Source: CAZIKF01 sp964539825 (GTDB taxonomy: Bacteria > Muiribacteriota > UBA6191). From it: a stretch of 64,000 nt of DNA. The DNA is taken from NCBI GenBank assembly GCA_964539825.1, contig CAZIKF010000014.1:1-64000 (forward strand), written 5' to 3'. The stretch's first letter is position 1, and each line of letters begins with the position of its first letter. The notes under the pieces were generated by a model that was not told the DNA's origin, made no database searches, and saw only the letters and a program-made list of their open reading frames with translations. A program made the position numbers and the translations under genes. Below are positions 34,106 through 42,637 of the stretch, piece after piece.

Positions 34106-35623
34106 ATGACTCGAATTCTGCTATGGTTATTTCTTTTAACCGCAGACTTAGGAGCCATCCCTGTCCCAGGGAATCATTGGGCAGGCATGGTTCTGTATTG
34201 GCAAGAGGGTCTGAATTCGCGAGGTCTGCTCCAGTCATTGCATGATGAGGGTGTTCGCACCTTGATCCTGCCGGCGGGTTCCACTGGCTGGACTCCTAGC
34301 CTGGGAGTCTTTTCCAATGCGATTAGATATTCCCAGTCTGAGAAGGATTGGGAAAATCGCTATCCTTTTCAAAACTTGATTGAAGTTGAACTTGAGAATG
34401 GGCTGGTGAGAGCCCTGGGTAGGTCTCCTTTAAAGGTCGGCTCCGAGCTATCTGTTAAGCTAATGGAGCAGTTAGAACAATACCGCGAACGTGTGGGCGG
34501 AGTTGTTCTGAAGGTAGGTTGCCAGGAGATTCTTCCAGAAACCTCCCTTAAAATTATCCATTCTCACTTTCAGAAAAGCGATCAGTTTTTAGGGTTATCC
34601 ATCTGTGCTGAAGATATCCAAAGAACTCCCATCCTCAAACCAGCACCAGATCTGTTAGTTGTCCGGCTGAATCTCGATGATCTACATGAAGAGCGGGTAT
34701 TGCGGAGCTATTCCAGCTCTCTTGCCTCCTGGAATAGACCCTATTTCTTTCATACCTCCCTTGCACCGGTACTCAAGCAGTCCATTCCGAAAAATAAACG
34801 CTACTCCCGTTCGAGGCTCTCTGACCAAAATCAGCTTATCGCAGATGCGCAAGGGAATCTGATTAAACCAAATGAGTTTGGGTTTGAAAGGGAAATTCGA
34901 GATTTAGGCAAGCTGGAACACCTGGGTGAATCCACCCTGAGAAAGGTGAAGGAGAAGATGAGGTTTTACAGTAAGGAAACTGAGTTGGAAGTAACGCGGG
35001 AATTCTCCCTGTCGGGCTACCGGTTCAGAAAAGGTGAGCGGCTTTATAGGGTAGAACCTGGCATGAGAGGACTGCATCACTTCCTGAAACTCGCATCGAG
35101 AATGGAGCCCTATTGGTATAGCGGAACGGCCATAGACCTGGGATCCTGGAATCCGCGAATTTTACTCAAGAATAGTTCTCAGCTGCAGCCTCCCCGGGTT
35201 TATTACCAGATCAATCCAGGTAAGGACGGGGTGGAAATCGAGCTTTCATTGGAAAACCCAAATCCTGTTCCAAGTTCTCGGGATAGCAAAGCCGCAGGGA
35301 TCGCTCTACGGATTCCCGGCTACAAGATCAAGGGAATTGACCTTGGAGAATTTGATCAAATTCGGGCTATGGGGGGGACTCAGGGAGACCGTATATTTCT
35401 GTCCGTTACTCAGCTCGCTTCGTACTCACGAGTCAGCAATTTAAAATTACGCCTAGAAGAATCCGGAGAAAATGGGAGCGTCAATGCCCTGGGTTGGTTT
35501 CTGCCTCGCGCAGAATCAAAATTCAATTATGATGCCGGAGCTCAACAGGATCTCCTACCTGAGTTCGCGATTCTAGAGCATGGACAAACTATTTGGCATC
35601 AAGGTGCTGAGCGGACACGATAA
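34106..35623 (+). CDS. Exported protein of unknown function, 505 aa
   Basis: The protein has a signal peptide (ILLWLFLLTADLGAIP). The N-terminal half looks like a TIM-barrel-type fold with alternating strands (GMVLYWQEGLNSRGLLQSLHDEGVRTLILPAG, VGGVVLKVGCQEILPE, LLVVRLNLDDLHEE). The C-terminal half is beta-rich (YYQINPGKDGVEIELSLENPNPVPSSRD). The first half may resemble DUF3142-type proteins, but I cannot confirm that. Its 3' end overlaps the convergent minus-strand gene by 25 bp. Confidence 0.6.
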   Translation: MTRILLWLFLLTADLGAIPVPGNHWAGMVLYWQEGLNSRGLLQSLHDEGVRTLILPAGSTGWTPSLGVFSNAIRYSQSEKDWENRYPFQNLIEVELENGLVRALGRSPLKVGSELSVKLMEQLEQYRERVGGVVLKVGCQEILPETSLKIIHSHFQKSDQFLGLSICAEDIQRTPILKPAPDLLVVRLNLDDLHEERVLRSYSSSLASWNRPYFFHTSLAPVLKQSIPKNKRYSRSRLSDQNQLIADAQGNLIKPNEFGFEREIRDLGKLEHLGESTLRKVKEKMRFYSKETELEVTREFSLSGYRFRKGERLYRVEPGMRGLHHFLKLASRMEPYWYSGTAIDLGSWNPRILLKNSSQLQPPRVYYQINPGKDGVEIELSLENPNPVPSSRDSKAAGIALRIPGYKIKGIDLGEFDQIRAMGGTQGDRIFLSVTQLASYSRVSNLKLRLEESGENGSVNALGWFLPRAESKFNYDAGAQQDLLPEFAILEHGQTIWHQGAERTR

Positions 35624-36231
35624 CCCGCTGTCCCAGATTGTTCATGGGGTAGAAGGATTATCTCTCCGAGATTCTCCTGTAAACTGATCCGGTAATAAAC
35701 AAGGATCAGATGAAAGATCTCGAAAGGATCGGCTTCAACCAGGTGTAGGGTGATATGTCCTTGAATCCGGCTAGATATTCGAAAGTTAAGACTCAGCCTG
35801 TGCAGAAGGTCAAAGAGCACCAATCTAAGAGGAGCCTTTTTCGTGCTCAAAGAAAATTTCGGATTTTTCCTTTTCCCCATGAGCCTGAGCAGTTTCCTCC
35901 TTTTCAGATGACTGTCATGAGGCTGGTTTCCAGCGAATCTGAACACCCGGACGGATTTAGATTTCACCTCGAGAATTCGATGCCCCAACCCGAGATCTTG
36001 GAGACAGTTTTGAAGGGGACAGCTTTGCAAGTCAATGGAAATGGGAACAGGATTCACGCTCAAAGAGATGAAATTTTGGTCAAAATGCTCGAAGAGATCA
36101 AAGAGGATCAGGCTAAGGTCGTGGTGCTGATAGGTTCCGCTAAACCCTGTTTTTGGACTATATGATGGAATTATCTGAGCAAAAATTACAAAAAGTAGAA
36201 ATACCAGGATCTTGTGAATTTGAAATCGCAC
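35599..36231 (-). CDS. Small exported protein with two tandem secretin N/STN-like domains
   Basis: The protein is 210 aa with a GTG start and clear signal peptide (ILVFLLFVIFAQIIPSYS). Two copies of the secretin N-domain/STN pattern follow: LSLILFDLFEHFDQNFISLS...PISIDLQSCPLQNCLQDLGL (about 38-90) and LRLVLFDLLHRLSLNFRISS...ITLHLVEADPFEIFHLILVYY (about 133-190), the second ending EIILLP. No secretin barrel follows, so it cannot form a pore itself. It could be an accessory of a type II/IV secretion or pilus system or of a TonB system. Its 5' end overlaps the divergent rhomboid gene by about 70 bp, and its 3' end overlaps the preceding gene by 25 bp. A plus-strand frame inside it is a shadow. 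Confidence 0.65.
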   Translation of the reverse strand: MRFQIHKILVFLLFVIFAQIIPSYSPKTGFSGTYQHHDLSLILFDLFEHFDQNFISLSVNPVPISIDLQSCPLQNCLQDLGLGHRILEVKSKSVRVFRFAGNQPHDSHLKRRKLLRLMGKRKNPKFSLSTKKAPLRLVLFDLLHRLSLNFRISSRIQGHITLHLVEADPFEIFHLILVYYRISLQENLGEIILLPHEQSGTAGYRVRSAP

Positions 36232-37598
36232 GTTTAAGGCCGCCTAATTGTGAATTATATCTGTTAAAGGATCTGGAACCCAGTTCAAAACTCTACTATC
36301 ATTTTCTCCCCAGGGAAAAAACCTGGGAATTAGTAGTAATTCAGGTTGTTCACGGATCCACGGATCTGGATATTAAGGCAGTCAAAAAGCGGATCCGAAT
36401 TCAATTGAGAGAGTGGAGCCCTCCATCCATCATCAGTCTGGTCCAGCTTCTTGAAACACCCGGTCAAGTTTCTCCGGTTTACACGGAATTGGAAGCTGAT
36501 AATTCCCCTTATCTTTCGATTACCCATTCCTGGTCCCAATCAGAGGTCTTGGGAGTTTTAGGTCATCCATCCTCGAGTGGTTCGTTCCCAAAAGAAGGGA
36601 AGATTCCCTGGTTTCTGATTCTATTTTTAATTCTTTGCTTCATTCTCCAGTCTGGTCTGGAATTCTTTCTACCAGGGGAGCACTGGGTTGTGGTGCTTGG
36701 AGTGAACAGACTGAATTTCTACCAGGGCAATTATTTTTCTTTATTGGGTGGAACCTTTCTTCATGGAGGGGGAGTTCATCTCATTCTGAACCTTTTGGCT
36801 CTTCATTACCTGGGAGGGCTATGCTCACGCTTCTATAGTTCTTGGAAGCTATTAATCCTTTATTTTTTTAGTGCCTGCACGGGAGCACTGGCCTCGATAG
36901 CCTTTCTGGAGAGCACATCTGTAGGCGCGTCGGGTGCAATTTTCGGGCTGGCCGGTGCGGGAATCGCGGGAATCATTTGCCACCGCGCGGAGATGAATCC
37001 TTTTTTCTCGTTCCAGCATCAGAAGACCCTCAAAGGTCTATGGGTTTTATTGGCCCTGAATGCCGTATTGCCGTTTTTGGTTCCCCGAATTGATGTTTGG
37101 GGACATCTCGGTGGATTTTCGGGTGGAATCCTTCTTGGATTCTTCTTTTCCCTGGAAAGATCTTTTATGAGGCGATCTGTTTCTATTCTTTGTCTGATTT
37201 GTTTTACGATTGCCCTGGGGAGCCGAGCTCAATTCAAGAGTAAGGAATTCATTCTTAAACTTGAGGCCAGAGAAAGAGAACAGCGGGGAGTTCTCGATTG
37301 GATGAACACTCGATTACTACCCATAGAACGAAAGATCCAGGTTCTACTTGTTCATCCGGTTCCCAGGGATCCCAGGCTGCTTGGAGACCGATTGGGGATG
37401 CTCAAATCGGAGTTAGGAATTCTAAAGGAGCAGCGGCCCCCAAAAATGATTCAAACCTATTTGGAAATCTTAGAAGAGGGTTTAGAATTATCTCTTTCTG
37501 AAGATCGGACCCGGGAAAAGGTCGAGAATTGGAATCTAAAAATTGAGGAATTTCAAAAGAAACTCATGGAAACTTTTGGTCTGAAGAGAAAGTCTTGA
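36162..37598 (+). CDS. Rhomboid-family intramembrane serine protease with N- and C-terminal extensions
   Basis: About 478 residues from the ATG at 36162 (tandem ATG at 36165). A soluble N-terminal domain of about 140 residues is followed by six or more membrane helices. The core shows the family motifs LLGGTFLHGGGVHLILNLLAL, the catalytic serine in GASGAIFGLAGAG (about residue 256) and the catalytic His in VWGHLGGFSGG (about 314). A C-terminal helical/coiled-coil domain (about 365-478) is unusual. The enzyme would cleave transmembrane substrates in the inner membrane. The start region overlaps the divergent STN-like gene, and the ribosome site is weak. Confidence 0.9.
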   Translation: MMELSEQKLQKVEIPGSCEFEIARLRPPNCELYLLKDLEPSSKLYYHFLPREKTWELVVIQVVHGSTDLDIKAVKKRIRIQLREWSPPSIISLVQLLETPGQVSPVYTELEADNSPYLSITHSWSQSEVLGVLGHPSSSGSFPKEGKIPWFLILFLILCFILQSGLEFFLPGEHWVVVLGVNRLNFYQGNYFSLLGGTFLHGGGVHLILNLLALHYLGGLCSRFYSSWKLLILYFFSACTGALASIAFLESTSVGASGAIFGLAGAGIAGIICHRAEMNPFFSFQHQKTLKGLWVLLALNAVLPFLVPRIDVWGHLGGFSGGILLGFFFSLERSFMRRSVSILCLICFTIALGSRAQFKSKEFILKLEAREREQRGVLDWMNTRLLPIERKIQVLLVHPVPRDPRLLGDRLGMLKSELGILKEQRPPKMIQTYLEILEEGLELSLSEDRTREKVENWNLKIEEFQKKLMETFGLKRKS

Positions 37599-37623
37599 GG
37601 ATTTTGATTAGAATGAGGATCGG

Positions 37624-38547
37624 ATGATGCTCTCCAATTTCCAAATAGCGGGTATGGATCCCGAGCTTGGAAACAAAATACGCCCTATTCTGGTCCTACT
37701 ATTGGGTCTAAGTCTCCTCTTTTTTGGTTATTTTTTTCACCGTAACGAAATCCTCTTAAAAGAGCCCGTCCAGGTACCCGAACCAGGCGGTATTGGATAT
37801 GGAACCCTGGATCTATTTCGCCTTCCACCCGCTTCACCAATAAGGTATCTGGGGGCGCAGCAGCTTCTAGGCTGGAGTGGAGTTTCTCCAAATTATTCTC
37901 TCGATGGTGATGTTCCAGTTGGATTCAATTCGGCACTGCAGAGAGTTTTTCAGCTACCCGATAAAACCCAGGGGAGGGTAATTCTGCTTGAATTTGATTC
38001 CCCAAAGTCGGCCTTGGATTATTACTTTGCTGACCGCGGAAATCAAAGGCTTTGGGTTCAGAAAGGAAAGGGTTTTATAGAGGACAAGGTTTCTTTTGGA
38101 CTTCTCGGAAATTACATAGCGCTAACCCTCTCCAACAGTACTCTTCTAAATCCAGTTATTTTACATTCACAGCTTGGCAGAAACCTCGGGATTGAACAGA
38201 TGGGTTTTGCTGCGGTCAGGCGGATTGAAAGGCTCAGTTACCAGACGATATCCTGGGATAATCAAGCCCTTGGGTCCCTGCCTACATTTCAATTGCCCGG
38301 ACTGGGAAGAGTATTTATCATGACCATTGAGAGCTTCACCAGGACTTTGGGATCAAGTGTTATTTTACGGCCCTACCGAATTGGTGAATTGCAGGCATTG
38401 AGGGCATTTTCATCAGTCTCAGATAGAGTCTTGTACCTGCAAGACGTGGGGGAATTTTATCTTGTTGCGGATTCCCTTTCCCGTGGCTTATCCCTAAACC
38501 AGAAGGCCATGTTAAAACAGGCATTTCATGTAAGTAAGTCCCTTTAA
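37624..38547 (+). CDS. Membrane-anchored hypothetical protein, 307 aa
   Basis: The function is not recognised. One N-terminal transmembrane anchor (about 22-40, PILVLLLGLSLLFFGYFF) precedes a periplasmic domain of about 265 residues with mixed strands and helices (GRVILLEFDSPKSALDYYFADR, KGFIEDKVSFGLLGNYIALTLS). It starts 25 bp after the rhomboid gene on the same strand, so co-transcription is likely. The resemblance of the central part to DUF6599-like proteins is only a suspicion. Confidence 0.6.
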   Translation: MMLSNFQIAGMDPELGNKIRPILVLLLGLSLLFFGYFFHRNEILLKEPVQVPEPGGIGYGTLDLFRLPPASPIRYLGAQQLLGWSGVSPNYSLDGDVPVGFNSALQRVFQLPDKTQGRVILLEFDSPKSALDYYFADRGNQRLWVQKGKGFIEDKVSFGLLGNYIALTLSNSTLLNPVILHSQLGRNLGIEQMGFAAVRRIERLSYQTISWDNQALGSLPTFQLPGLGRVFIMTIESFTRTLGSSVILRPYRIGELQALRAFSSVSDRVLYLQDVGEFYLVADSLSRGLSLNQKAMLKQAFHVSKSL

Positions 38548-38630
38548 AAACTTCCTCAGTTCTTTGCAAGTCTAACCGCTGAAACTCTTTATAATTCAGG
38601 TTGAATTTGCTATGCTTCGGCCCCGGTTCT

Positions 38631-40664
38631 ATGAAGCTCTTCCTGGTCGAGTCTCCTGCAAAAATTAAGACAATAAAAAAATTCCTGGGAAAGGAATTTA
38701 TTCTTCGCGCCTCCCTTGGACATGTCCGCGAGATTCCTAAAAAGGGACTTGGAATTGACATTTCTTCTGGATTTCGAGCCACATTTCAGATTATCCCTTC
38801 CAAATCTAATAACACCCGAGAGATCTTGGATTTGATGAAAAAGGCGGAGATGGTTTATTTCGCACAGGACCTTGATCGCGAGGGAGAATTGATTGCCTGG
38901 CATCTTTTGGACGAGTCCATGATTGAAAAAGAAAAGGTTCGCCGGGTAGTTTTTCACGAGATCACCAAAAAGGCGGTTTTAGGCGCATTAGAGCATCCCC
39001 GTGCTATTGACTCAAACCTGGTCGGCGCGGGTATGGGCAGAACGGTTTTGGATAGACTCATAGGTTATAAGCTGTCTCCCATGGTCTGGAAGAGGTTTGA
39101 ATCGGATGTTCCTCTTTCCGTTGGTAGGGTTCAAACGGTTGCTTTACGAGTCCTCGTTGAGAGGGATAGGGAGATCGAAGCCTTTCAAAAGGAAGAGTAC
39201 TGGAATCTAAAGGCAAAACTTGAAAAGGGAGTGGAAGCGGAGATTGAACTGCCCACGGGAAAAAGGCTCTCACGAGAAGAGATGGAGGAGTTTCAGCAAA
39301 AGCTAATCAATCCTTGCGCGATTGTGAAATCCGTTGAAGCAAAGACAGAAAAGAGAAATCCTAAACCTCCCTTTATCACGGCAACTCTACAGCAGGAAGC
39401 AAGTACCCGACTCTCTCTCTCCGCCAAGGACTGTATGAAATTGGCTCAGGAACTCTACGAGGGAGTTTCCATAAAGGGTGATCACAAGGCATTGATAACC
39501 TATATGAGAACCGATGCCGTGAACCTTGCCCCGGAAGCCGTGGAAAAGATTCGTGAATTCATCACAGAAAAATTTGGTAAGAATTATGTCCCTGGTAAGC
39601 CGGTGGAGTATAAAAAGAAATCCCGCAATGCCCAGGAGGCTCATGAAGCCATTCGTCCGGTTGATTTCTCATTGCCGCCCGAGCAGGTAAAACCCTTCCT
39701 CAAGGAGAAACAGCATCTGCTCTACAAGATGATATGGGACAAAACGGTTGCAAGCCAGATGAAACCAGCCTTATTCGATGCTACCAGGGTACGGATAGAT
39801 ATCAATTCCGTGATGTTTCGAGCAAAGGGGACCGTACTTCGCTTTGACGGATTTCTCAAAGTTTACGATGATCGCAATGAGGAAACTCCCAAAGGCGAAA
39901 GAGATCGTGAAGATAAAGTCTTACCTCCGCTAAGGGAGGGAGAGAGTCTCCAGGTAGAAAAAATTCTATCAGAGAAAAAATTCACCAAACCGCCGCCGCG
40001 CTATACCGAGGCCTCACTGGTCAAATTTCTTGAGAAGAGAGGTATAGGCCGTCCATCAACCTATGCGATGATCGTCGAGACCCTCATCGCAAGAAATTAT
40101 GCTTTCCTGGAGAAGAGGAAATTTCAATCCACTGAACTTGGACGTTCGCTTTTTGACTGGGTCAAGGGTAACTTTGACCAGGTGGTTGATTATGAATTTA
40201 CCGCCCGTATGGAAGATTCCCTCGATGAAATCGCCCAGGGAAGACTTCCCTGGGTTGAATCTGTAGATCGATACTATAAACCTTTAAAACAGAACATTCT
40301 CAAAGTTCAGGGATTTGTAGAAGAGGATCTTAGTGAAGAGGAAAAGCACTGTCCCAAGTGTTCAAAGCCCCTTCAGGTTCGATCGGGGAAATTCGGACCA
40401 TTTCTTGGTTGTAGCGCATACCCGGACTGTGATTATATTAGAAAATCTCAGCGGCGAAAGAATCCAGTGACCACCGGTATTTGTTGTAAAGACTGCGGTG
40501 GGGAGTATGTCCTGAGAAAATCAGACTACGGTAAATACTTCGCTTGTTCAAACTACCCGGAGTGCAAAAGTACAAGGAATCACCTAACCAAAGAAGAGTA
40601 TTCCATCTTTAGGGAACACCTTCGCAAAATCAAGGGAGAATCAGTTGAGAGCATGGGTAAGTAA
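38631..40664 (+). CDS. topA: DNA topoisomerase I
   Basis: The 677-aa protein starts at the ATG 38631. It has an N-terminal TOPRIM domain (LFLVESPAKIKTIKKFLG, FAQDLDREGELIAWHL) and the active-site Tyr at 291 in ALITYMRTDAVN. The usual type IA core (GRPSTYAMIVETL) follows. Two C-terminal four-cysteine zinc modules are visible: CPKCSKPLQV...GCSAYPDC and CKDCGGEYVL...CSNYPEC. It relaxes negative supercoils. A TATAAT-like box at 38590-38595 could be part of its promoter. The TolC-like gene starts within its last 20 bp. Confidence 0.95.
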   Translation: MKLFLVESPAKIKTIKKFLGKEFILRASLGHVREIPKKGLGIDISSGFRATFQIIPSKSNNTREILDLMKKAEMVYFAQDLDREGELIAWHLLDESMIEKEKVRRVVFHEITKKAVLGALEHPRAIDSNLVGAGMGRTVLDRLIGYKLSPMVWKRFESDVPLSVGRVQTVALRVLVERDREIEAFQKEEYWNLKAKLEKGVEAEIELPTGKRLSREEMEEFQQKLINPCAIVKSVEAKTEKRNPKPPFITATLQQEASTRLSLSAKDCMKLAQELYEGVSIKGDHKALITYMRTDAVNLAPEAVEKIREFITEKFGKNYVPGKPVEYKKKSRNAQEAHEAIRPVDFSLPPEQVKPFLKEKQHLLYKMIWDKTVASQMKPALFDATRVRIDINSVMFRAKGTVLRFDGFLKVYDDRNEETPKGERDREDKVLPPLREGESLQVEKILSEKKFTKPPPRYTEASLVKFLEKRGIGRPSTYAMIVETLIARNYAFLEKRKFQSTELGRSLFDWVKGNFDQVVDYEFTARMEDSLDEIAQGRLPWVESVDRYYKPLKQNILKVQGFVEEDLSEEEKHCPKCSKPLQVRSGKFGPFLGCSAYPDCDYIRKSQRRKNPVTTGICCKDCGGEYVLRKSDYGKYFACSNYPECKSTRNHLTKEEYSIFREHLRKIKGESVESMGK

Positions 40665-42213
40665 GTTCATCGTTTTCTGGTTTTTTGTTCTTTCCATTCC
40701 CCTATATAGCCAGAATATGGAAATGCGCGAAAGGCTTGAGGAGTGGAAATATTCCGTATTAATGTCCCTGGCAAAGGAATCCAAAGACTTCAAGCCTTAT
40801 ACCAAGGACCACGCATATAATCCCAGGCAGCTTGGTCTCGTAGAAGCAATTGAAATCGCGGCGAAGAGAAATCTTGGATTTAAAAATACTCTTGGATCTC
40901 TTGAGATAGCGGCCAGGGGTTCGAGGGCCCTACATGCCTCTGTTTTTGAACCTTCTTTGCAGTTTGGTTGGAACCGTAACGCCTCCTTTTCACCTGCGCA
41001 GGGTTTTATTCCACAATTTAATTCCCAGTCAGACGGAGGTAGTCTCCGTTATGATCAGCAGCTTCATGATGGTACCGATCTTAGTCTGGAGTACAGCTCT
41101 CGAAACTCGGAGTCCAGCTTTCGAACACAACAGAACAATACGGGGCTGCAACTGAGTATTTCCAGGGCTCTGACCGGAAAGGACAATAGTTTTTTTGGCA
41201 GCAAGATTTCGCTGAGTAAATCAGAACGGGATCAAAAAATTGCTTTTCTTAGACTTTTGAATTCTTTTCAAGGGCTCATGTTCGAAGTTATTCAATCATT
41301 CCTGAATGCTTATAAGGCATTTGAACAGATTGAGGTTTCCCAATCGGTGCTGAGTTATCGAAAGGAATTACTGGATCTTACAGGAATCAAGTATAGACTC
41401 GGAGTTGCCACAAGATTGGATGTTCTACGCGTAGAGGTTCAGGTGGCCCGTGAGGAAGAAGGGGAAATTCAGGCTCGCAATCTCTATGAGAATCGTCTCG
41501 ATGCTCTTTTGGACACCTTGAATTACGAGCGTCATGAAGGAGAGGTTAAACTTCAATATGACCCCAAGATCCATCCAAGAGAATTTGTGGAGCAGGATCT
41601 GATTGAAACCGCCCTGAGAGAGAGGATCGATCTACAGATTCAATCCCTGCAGCTTGAAAAGTCTGAACTCGACCTGCGTAACGCAAAGGAGCAAGTTCGT
41701 AACAAGGTGCTCATGAACGCGAGTTTGAGAAAGCATGGTACGGATGAAACCTTCATGAAAGCTAACGATTACCAGGATCGAAACTGGAGCCTGGGAGTCT
41801 CCTATAGTTATCCGCTAGGTAATAACCAGCGCAGAGAGGTCCTTTTATCTGAGCAAGTAAGAGTCCAAAACCAGCAAAGAACCTTGCAGGAGGCTAAGAA
41901 TAGGGCGACTCTTGAAGTGAGAAGTTCACTAAGAAATATTTTATCTACGCGTAAGCGTCTTCAGGTGATGGAAAAGAATTTGGAACGCGCCCGTGAAAAC
42001 CTGAAACTAGCCAAGCTCTCCTATGAGAAGGGAATTAAGTCATCCATAGATGTGTTGGATGCCCAGGATGATCTGCTTGCCGTAAACAAGGACTACATCA
42101 ATACCCTCATTGATTGGAAAATCGCTCAATTCGAACTGGATCTTCGTACCGGATCCCTACCCATCCCGGATCAAATTCTCAGCACAGCCAAAAAGTGGCT
42201 AAAAGGGCCCTAG
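40645..42213 (+). CDS. TolC-family outer-membrane efflux protein
   Basis: The 522-aa protein has a signal peptide (FIVFWFFVLSIPLYS). It has the OEP repeat architecture: GLVEAIEIAAKRNLGFKNT at the start of the first repeat, and in the second repeat NLERARENLKLAKLSYEKGIKSSIDVLDAQDDLL, typical of TolC helical barrels. It would form an outer-membrane exit duct for a tripartite efflux or type I secretion system. No inner-membrane pump or adaptor gene is nearby. The start is a TTG overlapping topA by 20 bp and preceded by AAGGGAGA. Confidence 0.9.
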   Translation: MRAWVSKFIVFWFFVLSIPLYSQNMEMRERLEEWKYSVLMSLAKESKDFKPYTKDHAYNPRQLGLVEAIEIAAKRNLGFKNTLGSLEIAARGSRALHASVFEPSLQFGWNRNASFSPAQGFIPQFNSQSDGGSLRYDQQLHDGTDLSLEYSSRNSESSFRTQQNNTGLQLSISRALTGKDNSFFGSKISLSKSERDQKIAFLRLLNSFQGLMFEVIQSFLNAYKAFEQIEVSQSVLSYRKELLDLTGIKYRLGVATRLDVLRVEVQVAREEEGEIQARNLYENRLDALLDTLNYERHEGEVKLQYDPKIHPREFVEQDLIETALRERIDLQIQSLQLEKSELDLRNAKEQVRNKVLMNASLRKHGTDETFMKANDYQDRNWSLGVSYSYPLGNNQRREVLLSEQVRVQNQQRTLQEAKNRATLEVRSSLRNILSTRKRLQVMEKNLERARENLKLAKLSYEKGIKSSIDVLDAQDDLLAVNKDYINTLIDWKIAQFELDLRTGSLPIPDQILSTAKKWLKGP

Positions 42214-42214
42214 G

Positions 42215-42379
42215 GTGAGGCGAAAACCGAGGTTTAGGCGGGTTCTTGGGCACTCATGAGCGGCACCTGGGTGCAGATCACTCCTAGAACGATGCTCTGC
42301 ATCGCCCGTCGTCGCGATCTACTCCCATGCACCACTCCTGAGCAACCAAGAACCCACCACACCTCGGCTCTCGCCTCAC
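42215..42379. repeat. 165-bp imperfect inverted-repeat element
   Basis: It starts 2 bp after the TolC-like stop. The left end begins GTGAGGCGA and continues CCGAGG...GGGTTCTTGG (42215-42249). The right end is its near-complement (about 42346-42379, ending TCGCCTCAC). At the centre CGATGC-TCT-GCATCG (42290-42304) forms a hairpin. The whole could fold into one long interrupted stem. It differs in sequence from the 5978-6158 element but has similar size and position, after a 3' end. Confidence 0.6.
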
Positions 42380-42395
42380 TTCTCTTTTGATTTTT

Positions 42396-42539
42396 TTACT
42401 CCTGGCACTGCCTTTGGCATTGCCCGTTGTGGTGTACTGCTACCTGTCCCACTCTTTTCCCTTCAATGGATTCCATTGTTTCTATGGATTCGATTGCTTC
42501 CCTTGCTTCCATAGATTCCTTTGCTTCTCTTACTTCCAT
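42396..42539 (-). CDS. Possible 47-aa repetitive small protein
   Basis: The minus-strand frame starts MEVREAKES, MEAREAIES, IETMESIEG: three 9-residue repeats matching the 27-bp DNA repeat, then a Gln/Cys-rich tail. Low complexity and a weak ribosome site make expression doubtful. It could be a remnant of a larger coiled-coil gene. Confidence 0.2.
   Translation of the reverse strand: MEVREAKESMEAREAIESIETMESIEGKRVGQVAVHHNGQCQRQCQE
42466..42537. repeat. Degenerate 27-bp tandem repeat, about 2.7 copies
   Basis: Copies at 42484-42510 and 42511-42537 match at 22 of 27 positions. A shortened copy precedes them at 42466-42483. The plus strand is pyrimidine-rich. Confidence 0.6.
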
Positions 42540-42637
42540 CTACTAATTAGATACTTGACCTTGGGAATGGGTCCGGGTGAGACTGTTGGTCTTGTCTTTT
42601 GGGCGTTTTGATTAACCATTTTTTGGGGAGTTTTTCT

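Larger units (their letters stand above)
42214..42637. other. Gene-poor region with an inverted-repeat element and tandem repeats
   Basis: About 424 bp between the TolC-like gene and the nucleoside phosphorylase gene hold a 165-bp inverted-repeat element (42215-42379), a degenerate 27-bp tandem repeat (42466-42537) and a possible 47-aa minus-strand frame. GGGGAG at 42625-42630 is the ribosome site for the next gene. Confidence 0.5.

Noticed and set aside
35755..36165. Plus-strand 136-codon frame opposite the STN-like gene
   Set aside because: It is a shadow. The minus strand shows a signal peptide and two matching secretin-N-type repeats, whereas the plus frame shows nothing recognisable.
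42387..42611. Plus-strand 74-codon frame rich in Phe and Cys
   Set aside because: It is generated by the degenerate 27-bp repeat, lacks a ribosome site, starts with TTG and has no natural ending relative to the next gene.
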